Source: Kibdelosporangium persicum (lineage in GTDB: Bacteria > Actinomycetota > Actinomycetes > Mycobacteriales > Pseudonocardiaceae). From it: DNA of 64,000 nt. The stretch lies in assembly GCF_013280595.1 (NCBI RefSeq), contig NZ_JAAATY010000005.1:1-64000 (forward strand), in the 5' to 3' direction. Below are positions 26,918 through 36,501 of this stretch, in pieces. Below the pieces are notes generated by a model, which was not told the origin of the DNA, made no database searches, and was given only the letters and a program-made list of their open reading frames with translations. Each line of letters starts with the position of its first letter. Position 1 is the stretch's first letter. A program made the position numbers and the translations under genes.

Positions 26918-27910
26918 GCCCATCACCGAGCTCATCCGCAGGCGCGCCTTGGCATGAGCCGAGGCGCCGATGGCGTCGAGCCCGAGCAGTGCCGCACCGA
27001 CCACCGGAGCGATGTCGACGACCCTGACCTGCGCGCGAGGTGCCACGGCGACGCACCGCTGCTCGATGACATCGATGACATCACGGCCGACGCCCGTCAT
27101 CACGCCTCCACCGAGCACGATCGTCGGCGCCTCACCGGTCATGTCGAGCTTGCGCACGGTGGTCGCGACCAGAGTGCCGATCTCGTCGACAAGTTGCTTG
27201 ACCACGCCCGCGGCGACCGCGTCCCCGGCCGCCGCGACCTGGAACAGCAACGGGCACAGCTCGTGGATCGCTTCCCTCGGCAGGCTGTTGAAGTGCAGCC
27301 GCTCCACCACTTCGAAGATGTCCTTGGCGCCGAAGTGGTTCACCACCGCGGGCAGCAGCTCGGTGTGCGGGCCACGGCCGTCCGCCGCGCGCACCGCCCA
27401 CCACAGCGCCTCCGAGCCGAGCTGGAATCCGCCGCCCCAGTCCCCGGAGATCTTTCCCAGCGCGGGAAACCGGTGTACCCGCCCATCCGCGGCGACGCCG
27501 ACGCAGTTGATGCCGGCACCACACACCACCGCGACGCCGACCCCGTCCGTCGTTCCCGCGCGCAGCAAGGCGAACGTGTCGTTGCCGACCACAATGGACG
27601 GTGACCAGCCGCGTCCGGTCAGCGCACTGGCCAGCTCCTGCTCCTCGGCCGGCAAGTCGGCCCCGGCCAGGTAGGCCGCGGTGAACGTGCCGAACGGCTT
27701 CGTGGCAGGCAGGCCCGCGGCGGAGCAGGCCTCGGTGATCAGCTGCTCGAACACGTCGAGGCCCTGCTTGATGCCGACCACCTGCGGCGACGCCCCCGGC
27801 CCGCGGCTGCTGCCGAGGACCGAGCCGGACGCGTCGACCAGGAGGACATCGGTTTTGCTGCCGCCGCCGTCGATCGCGATGACCACGGCGTCCGGTGCGG
27901 GTTGGGTCAT
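26807..27910 (-). CDS. BadF/BadG-type ATPase, likely N-acetylglucosamine-type sugar kinase
   Basis: A 367-residue ASKHA-fold kinase. The phosphate-1 loop IDGGGSKTDVLLVD is near the N-terminus, GVAVVCGAGINCVGV is the central motif, and ISGDWGGGFQLG follows; these match the GlcNAc-kinase branch of BadF proteins. It is the last gene of the sugar operon; its ATG at 27910 overlaps the GH4 stop as ATGA. It would phosphorylate the imported or released sugar. The C-terminal 40 residues past GLDAIGAS look non-conserved and are encoded in the region that overlaps the convergent gene, so the true conserved end may be earlier. Confidence 0.85.
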   Translation of the reverse strand: MTQPAPDAVVIAIDGGGSKTDVLLVDASGSVLGSSRGPGASPQVVGIKQGLDVFEQLITEACSAAGLPATKPFGTFTAAYLAGADLPAEEQELASALTGRGWSPSIVVGNDTFALLRAGTTDGVGVAVVCGAGINCVGVAADGRVHRFPALGKISGDWGGGFQLGSEALWWAVRAADGRGPHTELLPAVVNHFGAKDIFEVVERLHFNSLPREAIHELCPLLFQVAAAGDAVAAGVVKQLVDEIGTLVATTVRKLDMTGEAPTIVLGGGVMTGVGRDVIDVIEQRCVAVAPRAQVRVVDIAPVVGAALLGLDAIGASAHAKARLRMSSVMGSVPAGVVGENPDGLVNGGAPSEADGVGKRAESFGAS

Positions 27911-29184
27911 GCGTTGGCCCACGGCAGATCGGCGCGGTTGGCCGCGATCAGGTCGTCGGCCAGCCGGTCGGCGGCCGTGTACTGACCGATCAGCGGGTGC
28001 GCCAGCAACGCGTCGGCTACCCGGTCACGGCCGCCGTACAGCGCCGCGTCGAGCGCCAGGTACTCGTACGCGGTGACGTGCGAGATCAGGCCGGAGAACC
28101 TCGGTTCGACCGGCTCGATCGGCAACGGCACGGGACCTTCATCGTCCACAATGGCCGGAACCTCGATCACGGCGTCGTCCGGCAGGAACGGCATCGCGCC
28201 GTCGTTGCGGACGTTCACCACGTGCTCCTCGGCCAGTCCGCCACCGGTCAGCGCGTGCACCAGCTGCACCGCCGCCTCCGAGTAGTAGGCGCCGCCGCGT
28301 TTGGCCAGGTTCTCCGGCTTGGTCACCACGGCCGGATCGGCGTACTGGCTCAGCAACTCGTTCTCCACCTCCATGACCACGTCGGCCCGCGGCGGGCTCT
28401 GCAGCTGGCCGGCCAGCACCTCGTCGTGCGCGTAGTAGTACTTCAGGTAGTAGGACGGGATGGCGTTCATCCGGCGCATCCAGCCGACCGGAGCGCCGAT
28501 CTCGGCGGCGATCCGCTCGCCGAACTCGCCGAGCAGATCGGGCAGCCGGTCCACCATGCCGTCCGGAGTGGACACCTGGACGCCGCGTTCCCAGGTGAGG
28601 TGGTTCAGTCCGATGTGGTCGAGCCGGACCGCGTTCGTGTCCACATCCAACAGCCGGGCGAACTTGCGCTGCAGGCCGATCGCCACGTTGCACAGCCCGA
28701 CAGCGCGATGACCGGCCTGCAGTAGCGCCCGGGTGACGATGCCGACCGGGTTGGTGAAGTTGACGATCCAGGTGTCCGCACCGGCCACCCGCCGGACACG
28801 CTCGGCGATGTCCAGCACGACCGGGACGGTGCGCAGCGCCTTGGCCAGGCCACCGGCCCCGGTCGTCTCCTGACCGATACACCCGCAGGCATGCGGAAAG
28901 GTCTCGTCGGACCGCCTGGCCTTCTGCCCGCCGACGCGCAGTTGCAGCAGCACCGCCGAGGCGCCTTCGGCGCCCTCTTCGAGGCTGGCGGTGGTCAGCA
29001 CCCTCGCCGGGTGCCCGGCGTGCCGCAGCAGTCGCCGGCAGAAGTCGCCGACGATCCGCGACCGGTGGGTGTCCGGGTCGACGAGCACGATCTCGTCGAC
29101 GTCCAGACTCGCCCGCCGCCCGGCTATGCCGTCGACCAGCTCCGGCGTGTAGGTGGACCCACCACCCACCACGGTCAGTCTCAT
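27907..29184 (-). CDS. Glycoside hydrolase family 4 (6-phospho-glycosidase-like)
   Basis: A 425-residue NAD- and divalent-metal-dependent glycosidase. The Rossmann loop VVGGGSTYTPELV starts at residue 4. The metal-binding cysteine and histidine appear in GLCNVAIG and IGLNHLTW. Family members cut phosphorylated or free alpha/beta-glycosides by an oxidation-elimination route. In this operon it likely processes the imported disaccharide or oligosaccharide, together with the kinase encoded next. It starts 6 bp after the permease stop. Confidence 0.92.
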   Translation of the reverse strand: MRLTVVGGGSTYTPELVDGIAGRRASLDVDEIVLVDPDTHRSRIVGDFCRRLLRHAGHPARVLTTASLEEGAEGASAVLLQLRVGGQKARRSDETFPHACGCIGQETTGAGGLAKALRTVPVVLDIAERVRRVAGADTWIVNFTNPVGIVTRALLQAGHRAVGLCNVAIGLQRKFARLLDVDTNAVRLDHIGLNHLTWERGVQVSTPDGMVDRLPDLLGEFGERIAAEIGAPVGWMRRMNAIPSYYLKYYYAHDEVLAGQLQSPPRADVVMEVENELLSQYADPAVVTKPENLAKRGGAYYSEAAVQLVHALTGGGLAEEHVVNVRNDGAMPFLPDDAVIEVPAIVDDEGPVPLPIEPVEPRFSGLISHVTAYEYLALDAALYGGRDRVADALLAHPLIGQYTAADRLADDLIAANRADLPWANA

Positions 29185-29190
29185 CGCCCG

Positions 29191-30084
29191 CTAACCCTTC
29201 ACTCCCGTGAACGTGATCCCCTTGACGAACGACTTCTGCGCGAACACGAACAGCACGATGGCCGGCAGCATCGTCAGGACGGTCGCGGCCATCGTGAGGT
29301 TCCACTCCACGTGGTGCATCCCCCGGAAGGACGCGATGGCCAGCGACAGCGTCCAGTGATCACGCGCCTCGCCGGTGTACAGCAACGGTCCGAAGTAGTC
29401 GTTCCAGGTGAACAGGAAACAGAACATCGCCGCGGCGGCGATGCCTGGTCTGGCCATCGGCACCAGCACCCTGGTGAGCACCTGCCATTCCGAGCAGCCG
29501 TCGATCCGGGCCGCGTCCAGGTAGTCCTTCGGGATGGTCAGGAAGAACTGGCGCAGCAGGAAGATGCTGAACGCGTCGAACAGGAAGTACGGCGCGATCA
29601 ACGGCACCAGCGTACCCGTCAGGCCCATCCGGACCCACATGTCGAACAACGGGACGATGACCACCTGCGGCGGCAGCATCATCGCGGCCACGACCGCCAT
29701 GAACGCCCAGGTCTGCCCGCGCCACTTCAGTTTCGCCAAGGCGTACGCCGCCGGGATGGCCGACACCAGGATGCCGAGGGTGGCCAGCAGCGAGTACGTC
29801 AGGCTGTTGATCAGGTAGGTGACCATCGGCGCGCGGTCGAACACCTCGACGAAGTTCTCGAAGTGCCATTCCCTGGGCCACCAGCTCGCCGTCATCGCCT
29901 GGTCGCTGCGCATGAACGCGGTCAGCAACACGAAGATCACCGGCAGGGTGAACATCAGCCCCAGCGCGACGCCGAGGCTGTGCGTGGCGACCCAGTACAG
30001 GATCCGGTTCCAGTTGGTCTTGCGGCGCACGACGACCGGTGAACCGCCCGAGGTCCGTCGTGGCGTGGCAGTCGCGGTCGTCAA
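29191..30084 (-). CDS. Carbohydrate ABC transporter permease (MalG type)
   Basis: A 297-residue inner-membrane protein with six membrane spans and the coupling loop DAARIDGCSEWQVLTRVLVPMARPG (about 210-234). It is the MalG-like half of a sugar importer. The TTG start at 30084 overlaps the stop of the MalF-like gene as TTGA, so the two are coupled. No dedicated ATPase is present; actinobacterial importers of this class commonly share the MsiK ATPase. Confidence 0.92.
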   Translation of the reverse strand: MTTATATPRRTSGGSPVVVRRKTNWNRILYWVATHSLGVALGLMFTLPVIFVLLTAFMRSDQAMTASWWPREWHFENFVEVFDRAPMVTYLINSLTYSLLATLGILVSAIPAAYALAKLKWRGQTWAFMAVVAAMMLPPQVVIVPLFDMWVRMGLTGTLVPLIAPYFLFDAFSIFLLRQFFLTIPKDYLDAARIDGCSEWQVLTRVLVPMARPGIAAAAMFCFLFTWNDYFGPLLYTGEARDHWTLSLAIASFRGMHHVEWNLTMAATVLTMLPAIVLFVFAQKSFVKGITFTGVKG

Positions 30085-31070
30085 GCCGCCTCCTCCACAT
30101 GCGACGCCCGGCGCAACTGCCGGACCAGGATCGCGGTGAACGCGAACGACACGATGAACAGCAGCACCGCCATCGCCGCCGCGTACCCCATGTTGGAGTA
30201 GCGGAAGCCCTGCACGTACAGCCAGACCGGGTAGGTCAGCGTGGAGTTCTGCGGATTGCCGATGTACTTGGTGTTCCCGGCCACGTCCGCGGTCCCGGCC
30301 GCGGCCGCGCCCGCCACCACCGCCTGGGTGAAGAACTGCAGCGCGAAGATCATCGAGTTGACGACACCGAACAGCAGCACCGGGGAGATGGACGGCAGCG
30401 TGATGTGCCAGAACCGGCGCGCCGGGCCGGCACCGTCCAAAGAGGCCGATTCGTACTGTTCCTGTGGCACGTCGAGCAACGCGGCCAGGATGATGATCAT
30501 CAGCTCGCCCGATCCCCACAGCACCAGCAGGGTCAGCGACGGCTTGGACATCGCCGGGTCGTTGAACCACAGCCCGCCGTCGATCCCGATCGCCCGCAGG
30601 AACCGGTTCACCGGACCGAACTCCGGGTTGAACACGAAGACGAACACCAGCGTCGCCGCGGCGGGCGGCGCCAGTGCGGGCAGGTAGCACAGTGTGCGGA
30701 TCAGGCCGAGGCCACGGCGCAGCCGGGAGATCACCGACGCGACACCGAGCGCGAAGACCACCCGGCACACCGTCAGCACGATCACCAGCCACAGCGTGTT
30801 GTACGCCGCCGTGCCCACCAGTGGTTCGGTGGTGAACATCCGGACGTAGTTGCCGAACCCGATCCAGACGGGCGCGTTGATCAGGTCGTACTTCGTGAAC
30901 GAGAAGTAGACCGTGGCGACCAGCGGATAGCCGAAGAAGACCAGGAAACCGACGATCGCGGGGGCCATGAAGCCCAGGACGACCCACCGCCGGCGGGACC
31001 GGACCCGCGCCAGCCCCGTGGCGGGGGCGGGCGACGGGTCCGTCCCGGTTGGACGCAGCGTGGCGGTCAT
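30081..31070 (-). CDS. Carbohydrate ABC transporter permease (MalF type)
   Basis: A 329-residue membrane protein with six spans and the coupling loop ESASLDGAGPARRFWHITLP (about 223-242). It forms the permease pair with the next gene and accepts substrate from the binding protein encoded 4 bp upstream. The N-terminal 25 residues are a Pro/Thr-rich cytosolic tail, as in other actinobacterial MalF-like subunits. An Ala/Gly-rich periplasmic stretch (VAGAAAAGTADVAGN) lies before the last spans. Confidence 0.93.
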   Translation of the reverse strand: MTATLRPTGTDPSPAPATGLARVRSRRRWVVLGFMAPAIVGFLVFFGYPLVATVYFSFTKYDLINAPVWIGFGNYVRMFTTEPLVGTAAYNTLWLVIVLTVCRVVFALGVASVISRLRRGLGLIRTLCYLPALAPPAAATLVFVFVFNPEFGPVNRFLRAIGIDGGLWFNDPAMSKPSLTLLVLWGSGELMIIILAALLDVPQEQYESASLDGAGPARRFWHITLPSISPVLLFGVVNSMIFALQFFTQAVVAGAAAAGTADVAGNTKYIGNPQNSTLTYPVWLYVQGFRYSNMGYAAAMAVLLFIVSFAFTAILVRQLRRASHVEEAA

Positions 31071-31074
31071 GAAG

Positions 31075-32406
31075 CTACTTCTGCGCCAGCGCGTCGTTGA
31101 TCTGGTCGTCGACCTTCTTCAGCCCGGCCCGCAGATCGGTCTCGGTGCCCGCGATCCACTTCTCGGCGAAGTCGTTGACCGCCTTGAGGTGCGCGTCACC
31201 GATGGCCGTCGACGGCTTGGCCACCAGCTTGCCGCTGGAGTAGATGTCCAGGAACGTCCTGAACTGCTCGTTCACCTGGAGGTTCGGCGATGTGATCGAA
31301 TCGGCCGTGGTCGGCATGTTCTTGATGCCGTTGGACAGCTGCACGATCGCGTCGGTGTCCAGCGTCATGTGCTTGATCAGCTCCCATGAGGCACCGGGAT
31401 TCTTGACGCCCTTGGGGATGGCAATGATCGTGCCGGTGACCAGGCCGCCGCCGTACATCGAGGCGTTGGACGGCGACATCGGCGCGGGCGCCGTGCCGTA
31501 GTTGACGCTGGGGGCCTGGTCGGCGAGGAAAGCGGTGCGGAACTCACCGTCGAACATCATCGCGATCTTGCCCTTGTGGAAGGCGTTGTCCGGCGAGTAC
31601 TCGTCACCGAGGCCCGCCTTGAACCGCTCCAGCTTCTCCTTGCCGTAGAAGTCGACCAGTTTCTTCTGGAACTCGAACAGCTCCTGCCACTGCTTGCTGC
31701 CCGCCAGGCCCGACTTGCCTTCCGCGTTCAGGTACTTCGCCCCGAACGACGGCGCCCAGACCTCGGCGAGGTTGCCGTAGAACGGCATCGACGGGAGGAA
31801 ACCCGCGACCTCGATCGAGCCGTCGGGCGCGAACCTGGTCAGTTTCCTGCTGTACTCGATGATGTCGTCGGTGGTCTTCGGCGGACCGGGCAGGCCCGCC
31901 GCTGCGAACATGTCCTTGTTGTAGTAGAAGCCGAAGATGTCGGCCAGCAGCGGCATCGCGCACCGCTTGCCCTGGTACGAGGTGTAGTCCCGGACCGCCT
32001 GCGGGATGACGTTAACGTCGGTTCTGTCCCGGTCGATGTAGGGCTGCAGGTCCTGGAAAGCCCCGTTGTGGCACCAGTTTCCGAGGTTGTCGGTGTAGAA
32101 CGAGATCGCCACGTCCGGCGGGTTGCCCGCCTGGATGGACTGGGTCAGCTTGTCGTCGTCCTGGTTGCCCTGGTGGTTGATCTTGATGTTCGGGAACTTC
32201 TTCCTGATCGTCTCCAGCGTCGCGGTGACCTCGCGGTACTCACGGTCGGCGAACTTGCTGTAGACGGTCAGCGTCAGGTCCGCGTCCTTCGCCGGCGCGG
32301 CGCCGATGTCACCGCTCGTACCGCCACCGCCGCCTGCCGCACCGGAACACGACGCGACGAGTAACGCCACCGAAACCAGCAGCACTCGCATGGAGGCCTT
32401 GCGCAT
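31075..32406 (-). CDS. Sugar ABC transporter substrate-binding lipoprotein
   Basis: A 443-residue family-1-type solute-binding protein. The signal peptide ends in a lipobox VASC with lipidated Cys20, followed by a Gly-rich linker and the two-lobed fold (LTLTVYSKFADREYREVTATL, PDVAISFYTDN, YGGGLVTGTIIAIPKGVKNP). It would deliver an oligosaccharide to the two permeases. The ATG at 32406 has AGGGAGG upstream. The gap of 18 bp to the ROK gene places it second in the operon. Confidence 0.93.
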   Translation of the reverse strand: MRKASMRVLLVSVALLVASCSGAAGGGGGTSGDIGAAPAKDADLTLTVYSKFADREYREVTATLETIRKKFPNIKINHQGNQDDDKLTQSIQAGNPPDVAISFYTDNLGNWCHNGAFQDLQPYIDRDRTDVNVIPQAVRDYTSYQGKRCAMPLLADIFGFYYNKDMFAAAGLPGPPKTTDDIIEYSRKLTRFAPDGSIEVAGFLPSMPFYGNLAEVWAPSFGAKYLNAEGKSGLAGSKQWQELFEFQKKLVDFYGKEKLERFKAGLGDEYSPDNAFHKGKIAMMFDGEFRTAFLADQAPSVNYGTAPAPMSPSNASMYGGGLVTGTIIAIPKGVKNPGASWELIKHMTLDTDAIVQLSNGIKNMPTTADSITSPNLQVNEQFRTFLDIYSSGKLVAKPSTAIGDAHLKAVNDFAEKWIAGTETDLRAGLKKVDDQINDALAQK

Positions 32407-32424
32407 GTGCCCTCCCTGGGGGAC

Positions 32425-33696
32425 CTAGGAACTTGTTCGGACGCCGTCGCCGTCGCCACTGGCGTCCAGCCGGCGAGAGGGTTCGGTCATGTCGCCCGTC
32501 AGGCCGAAGACCTGCTCCCGGACGACCGCGAGGGCGGAGTGCAGAGCGCCTGCCCGTACGGCATTGCCGGCAACCGCGCTGAACGCCACCGGAGTGCGGG
32601 GCACGACCATCTCCCGCAACTCCGCACTGATCGACCGGCACAGCGTCTCCCCGCCGGCCAGGCCGGTCTTTCCGCACAGCAGCACCAGTTCCGGGTCCAC
32701 CACACTGACGACGCCGGCGACTCCGGTGGCGACCCGGCGCGCCAGGTCGGTCAGGAACTGCTCAGCTTGCCGCTGCTCGGAACTCTCCTCGGCCGTCGCT
32801 TCCGCTGTCATGGCGACGGCCTTGCTCACGGCTGTCCAGCCGTTGCGTGCGGCGATGCCGTACGCCTTGGCCAGCTTCACCACGTTCGGCGAACTGACCA
32901 GGTCGCCGAACCTGGTTCCCGTCGCGGGAATCCCGGTGTCGGCGGCGGCCCGGTCGGGCACCCGCATCCAGTCGATCTCACCCGCACCACCGGTGGCGCC
33001 CCGCAACAGCTTGCGGTCGACCACGATCGCGCCACCGATGCCGTGGTCCAGCCACACCATCACAAAACTGCGCGCGGCGGTCGCCTGCCCGGCGATCATC
33101 TCCTCCAGCGCCACCAGGTTGACGTCGTTCTCGATGGTGACGGGGACGCCCAGTTCCTCGCCGATCCGGCCGGGCATGTCGAAACCCTCCCAGCCGGGCA
33201 GGTGCGGGGCGAACCACAGGTGCCCGGTCTTGGGGTTGATCGCGCCGGGCGTGCCGACCACGACGTGCCGCAGGTCCTTGAGCGTCAGGTCCGCGGCCTC
33301 GCACGCGGCGGCTGTGGCGTCGCGGAAGTTGCGCACCACTTCGTCGGCCGTGCCTCTGGGCGGGACGGCCTGCCGGTGTTCGGTCAGCACGGCGCCGGAG
33401 ATGTCGGCGATCGCGATGTCCACGCCGCGGGGCGTCAGGTCGATCGCGGCGACGTGCGCGACCGCGCCCTTGACGGCCCACAGCTGGGCGCGTGGCCCCC
33501 TTCCGCCGCCACGCAGGCCTTCCCGCACCACGACGCCCTCTTCCTCAAGGCGCGCCAGCAGTTGCGCGGTGGCCGGTTTCGACAGGCCGATCGCGTACTC
33601 CAGCTCGGATCGCGTCAGCGGGCCATCGCGCAGCAAGGCGTCGATGGCCGCGCGATCGTTGATCTCGCGCAGCAGCCGCGGACTCCCGGCTCTCAA
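32425..33696 (-). CDS. ROK-family transcriptional repressor
   Basis: A 423-residue NagC/XylR-type regulator. A winged helix-turn-helix at about 25-85 (LTRSELEYAIGLSKPATAQLLARL) precedes a sugar-kinase-like ROK domain (VVVGTPGAINPKTG, LDHGIGGAIVVDRKLLRGATGGAGEID). The CxCGxxGC zinc motif of many ROK proteins is missing. It is the first gene of the sugar operon, and a palindrome 29 bp upstream suggests autoregulation with sugar or sugar-phosphate as inducer. TTG at 33696 has GGGAG 6 nt upstream. The arrangement resembles the Streptomyces csnR-led chitosan-oligosaccharide operon, from memory. Confidence 0.9.
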   Translation of the reverse strand: MRAGSPRLLREINDRAAIDALLRDGPLTRSELEYAIGLSKPATAQLLARLEEEGVVVREGLRGGGRGPRAQLWAVKGAVAHVAAIDLTPRGVDIAIADISGAVLTEHRQAVPPRGTADEVVRNFRDATAAACEAADLTLKDLRHVVVGTPGAINPKTGHLWFAPHLPGWEGFDMPGRIGEELGVPVTIENDVNLVALEEMIAGQATAARSFVMVWLDHGIGGAIVVDRKLLRGATGGAGEIDWMRVPDRAAADTGIPATGTRFGDLVSSPNVVKLAKAYGIAARNGWTAVSKAVAMTAEATAEESSEQRQAEQFLTDLARRVATGVAGVVSVVDPELVLLCGKTGLAGGETLCRSISAELREMVVPRTPVAFSAVAGNAVRAGALHSALAVVREQVFGLTGDMTEPSRRLDASGDGDGVRTSS

Positions 33697-33724
33697 CTCG
33701 GCTCCCGGTCTAGGCTCTCATTAA

Positions 33725-33741
33725 TCTGGTAACTTTCCAGA
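33725..33741. promoter_or_regulatory. ROK operator upstream of the sugar operon
   Basis: TCTGG-N7-CCAGA, reading TCTGGAAAGTTACCAGA on the operon strand. The GGAAAGTT core resembles the operator I recall for the chitosan regulator CsnR (GGAAAGTTTCC type). It lies 29 bp upstream of the ROK start. Confidence 0.5.
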
Positions 33742-33804
33742 CGATTTAGAGCTGACGGTAACCACCAGCCAGGTGATGGTCAAGACCGGCCCGTCCCCCA
33801 GCCC

Positions 33805-33854
33805 CCCTCGTGAGTGTTTATCCGTGTTCTAACCCTGATAACCACTCACGAGGG
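33805..33854. repeat. Palindromic repeat family, copy B
   Basis: Arms 33805-33822 and 33837-33854 pair over 18 bp with one mismatch; the loop contains GTGTTCTAACCC. Its right arm supplies the last two sense codons (CCC TCG) and the TGA stop of hemH on the minus strand, so it may also end the hemH transcript. Confidence 0.9.
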
Positions 33855-34889
33855 TTTACCAGGGCGTTTGGTGGGTTCGCAGCAGAGCGGGGCGCAGGGG
33901 GCGCCGTTGACGGTGCAGCCCGCGGCCGTGAACTCCGACAGCTTGCGGGGCGCGATGCCTTCGACGTGCTCACGCACCAGCTCGACGACGAGCTGGGCGA
34001 AGCGGGGGTCGCCGTTGGGCGTGGTGACGCGCGCGAAGGCCATGCCCAGCTCCGCCGCCTTCTCGGCGGCCTCGTTGTCCAGGTCCCAGATCACCTCGAG
34101 GTGGTCGCTGACGAACCCGATCGGGCACACCGCGACCGCCGTCACGCCCTGCTCGTGCAATGCCTCGATGTGGTCGACGATGTCGGGGTCGAGCCACGGG
34201 ATCTGCGGCGGGCCGGAGCGCGACTGCCACACCACGTCGTACTCGGCCACCCCGACCGCCTCAGCGACCAGCCTGGACGCCTCCGCGACCTGCTTGGAGT
34301 AACGGCCGCCGCCCTCGGACGGCGGGCCCGCGGCCTGGTCTGCCGAAATGGGGACGGAGTGCGCCGTGAACACGAGCCGAGCACCCTCAGGCAGAGAGGC
34401 CAGCGCCTGACGGCTGGCGTCGGCGAAGGACTCGACGAACAGCGGGTGGTCGAAGAACTGCCGCAGTTTCACCAGCTCCGGCGTCTGCGGGCCGACGGCC
34501 GCACGGGCGCGCAGAATGTCCTCATCGTACTGACGGCACGCCGAGTAACCGCCGTACGCGCTGGTCGGGAACACGAGGGCGCGTCGCACGCCGTCCGCGG
34601 CCATCTTGCCGACGGTGTCCTCCACCATCGGGTGCCAGTTGCGGTTGCCGAAGTACACCGGCAGCTGTACGCCCTGCGCGGCCAGCTCGGCCTCGACCGC
34701 GGCGATCGCCTCGCGGTTGAGCCTGTTGATCGGCGAGACCCCGCCGAAGTGCTGGTAGTGCTGCTCGACCTCGTCGAGCCGCTCGGGCGGCACGCCTCGG
34801 CCCCGCGTCACGTTCTCCAGGAATGGCCGGACGTCGGCCGGGCCCTCTGGCCCGCCGAACGACAGCCACAGCAGCGCGTCGAAACTCAC
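33846..34889 (-). CDS. hemH: Ferrochelatase (coproporphyrin ferrochelatase type)
   Basis: A 347-residue enzyme that inserts iron into a porphyrin. In actinobacteria the substrate is coproporphyrin III and the product is converted to haem by a later decarboxylase, so CpfC is the modern name. Residues include [11 protein letters not shown] with the metal-handling His, the [16 protein letters not shown] loop, and a C-terminal cysteine cluster [13 protein letters not shown] that binds a [2Fe-2S] cluster in actinobacterial enzymes. GTG at 34889 is the first family-like start. The stop codon lies within palindromic repeat B. The gene order inhA...hemH matches mycobacteria, with an antiporter gene inserted between. 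Confidence 0.95.
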   Translation of the reverse strand: MSFDALLWLSFGGPEGPADVRPFLENVTRGRGVPPERLDEVEQHYQHFGGVSPINRLNREAIAAVEAELAAQGVQLPVYFGNRNWHPMVEDTVGKMAADGVRRALVFPTSAYGGYSACRQYDEDILRARAAVGPQTPELVKLRQFFDHPLFVESFADASRQALASLPEGARLVFTAHSVPISADQAAGPPSEGGGRYSKQVAEASRLVAEAVGVAEYDVVWQSRSGPPQIPWLDPDIVDHIEALHEQGVTAVAVCPIGFVSDHLEVIWDLDNEAAEKAAELGMAFARVTTPNGDPRFAQLVVELVREHVEGIAPRKLSEFTAAGCTVNGAPCAPLCCEPTKRPGKPS

Positions 34890-34908
34890 TCCCCCATCCT
34901 GCCCAACG

Positions 34909-36480
34909 TCAGTCCGCCGCCGCACGCCGGGACAGCCTGATCTCCTCCAGATCGAGCTGGGTCTGGATGTCGCGCAGCACGGAGTCGTCGATCCGCCGCT
35001 CGTCACGCAGCCGCACGATGGTCGACCGCTTGTGCGCGATCATCGCCAGCCGCAGCGCCTGGTAGTCGTTCTCCAGCCGCCGGTACGGGTGGTCCTCGTC
35101 GTCCTGCGTGTCGCCTTGGCGCAGCAGCGTCAGCCGCTTCTCGTACTCCCGCCGGGTCCGTTCGATGATCAACGGGTCGGTGCCGAGCTCGGCGGCGAGC
35201 TTGGGCATGGCCTCGAAGGCGGCTTCGGCGGACGTCAGGATCGCCATCGCACGCTCCTCGTCGAACTGGGTGTCCGGCGGCAGGTGCGCCCAGCGCACCA
35301 CCGGCGGCAGCAGCAGGCTCTGCACGACGAGCGTGACCGTGATGACGCCTGCCGTGACGAAGACGATCAGGTCACGCCCCGGCATCGTCTCCGGCACCGC
35401 CAGCGCGGCCGCCATCGACACCGCGCCCCGGAACCCGCACAGCGAGTTGACCAGCCGGCTCCGCGCGCCGGCTCTCAGCTCCCGTTGCTGTGGCCGCCGG
35501 TCGAGAGCCCGGATCACGTACGGCGTCGTGAACATCCAGAGCAACCGCACACCGATCACGGCGACGGAGATCAGACCGACCAGCGCCAGGCCGCGCAACG
35601 CGTTGGTCGAGCTGAGGTCACGCACCGCCATGTTGGCCTGCAGACCGACGAGCACGAACAGCGAACCGTTCAGCAGGAACGTCGAAAGGCTCCAGAAAGC
35701 CGAACTCTGCGTCCGGGTGTCCGCGTGGATCAGTCGCGGCCCGACCTGGCTGAGGATCAGTCCACACACGACCACGGCGAGCACGCCGGACGCGTGCACC
35801 ACTTCGGCGAGCAGGAACGCCGCGAACGGCGTCAGCACGCTCAAAGTGTTCTCGTGCAACGGGTTGTCCAACAGCTTGCGGCCCTGGACGGCCAGCCACG
35901 CGGTGATCACCCCGGCCAGCGCGCCGCCGCCGAACGAGAGCACGAAAAGCCAGGACACGTTGCCGAGACTGAAGGTTTCGCCGCCGGCCGTGACGCTCAC
36001 CGCCACGCCGAAGATCACCAGCGCCGTGCCGTCGTTGATCAGGCTCTCCGCGCGCAGCAAAGTCATGCTGCGGTTGGGCAGGCCGCGCGCGAACACACCG
36101 ACCACAGTGGCGTCCGTCGGCGCGAGCGCCGCGCCCAGGACCCAAGCCGGGCCCCAGTCTATGCCCATGGCGTGCGCGACGGCGGCGACACCGGCGGCCG
36201 TCGCGACCACGAGCAGCGTGCTCGTCAGCGTCACCACGCGGATGTAGCGCCGGATCTCCCGCAGCGACGTCGTCAGGCTCTCCCAGTACAGCAAGGCAGG
36301 CAGGAACAGCAGCAACATCACTTCGGACGGCAGCTCCGCCTCGCGCAGCAGCGGGATGAAGCCCAGCGCGGCGCCCAGGCCCAGAAGCAGCACCGGCGCG
36401 GCGACCCGAAGCCGCCGCGCCGCGACACTGCACGTCAGAACCGTGATGCCCAGGATGACGACGAGTTCCAGACCTAACAT
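34909..36480 (-). CDS. Na+/H+ antiporter, CPA1 family
   Basis: A 523-residue membrane protein with about 12 spans in the first 400 residues. The ion-binding Asn-Asp pair is in [14 protein letters not shown] (about 143-156), and LAPTDATVV (about 118-126) is the unwound-helix motif. The C-terminal 120 residues are a cytosolic helical tail rich in Arg and Glu. It exchanges Na+ for H+ and helps pH and salt balance. It lies between inhA and hemH on the same strand, 19 bp upstream of hemH, so it may be part of that transcript. Confidence 0.92.
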   Translation of the reverse strand: MLGLELVVILGITVLTCSVAARRLRVAAPVLLLGLGAALGFIPLLREAELPSEVMLLLFLPALLYWESLTTSLREIRRYIRVVTLTSTLLVVATAAGVAAVAHAMGIDWGPAWVLGAALAPTDATVVGVFARGLPNRSMTLLRAESLINDGTALVIFGVAVSVTAGGETFSLGNVSWLFVLSFGGGALAGVITAWLAVQGRKLLDNPLHENTLSVLTPFAAFLLAEVVHASGVLAVVVCGLILSQVGPRLIHADTRTQSSAFWSLSTFLLNGSLFVLVGLQANMAVRDLSSTNALRGLALVGLISVAVIGVRLLWMFTTPYVIRALDRRPQQRELRAGARSRLVNSLCGFRGAVSMAAALAVPETMPGRDLIVFVTAGVITVTLVVQSLLLPPVVRWAHLPPDTQFDEERAMAILTSAEAAFEAMPKLAAELGTDPLIIERTRREYEKRLTLLRQGDTQDDEDHPYRRLENDYQALRLAMIAHKRSTIVRLRDERRIDDSVLRDIQTQLDLEEIRLSRRAAAD

Positions 36481-36501
36481 CGCGTCCTCCCAGGCGCGCG
36501 A

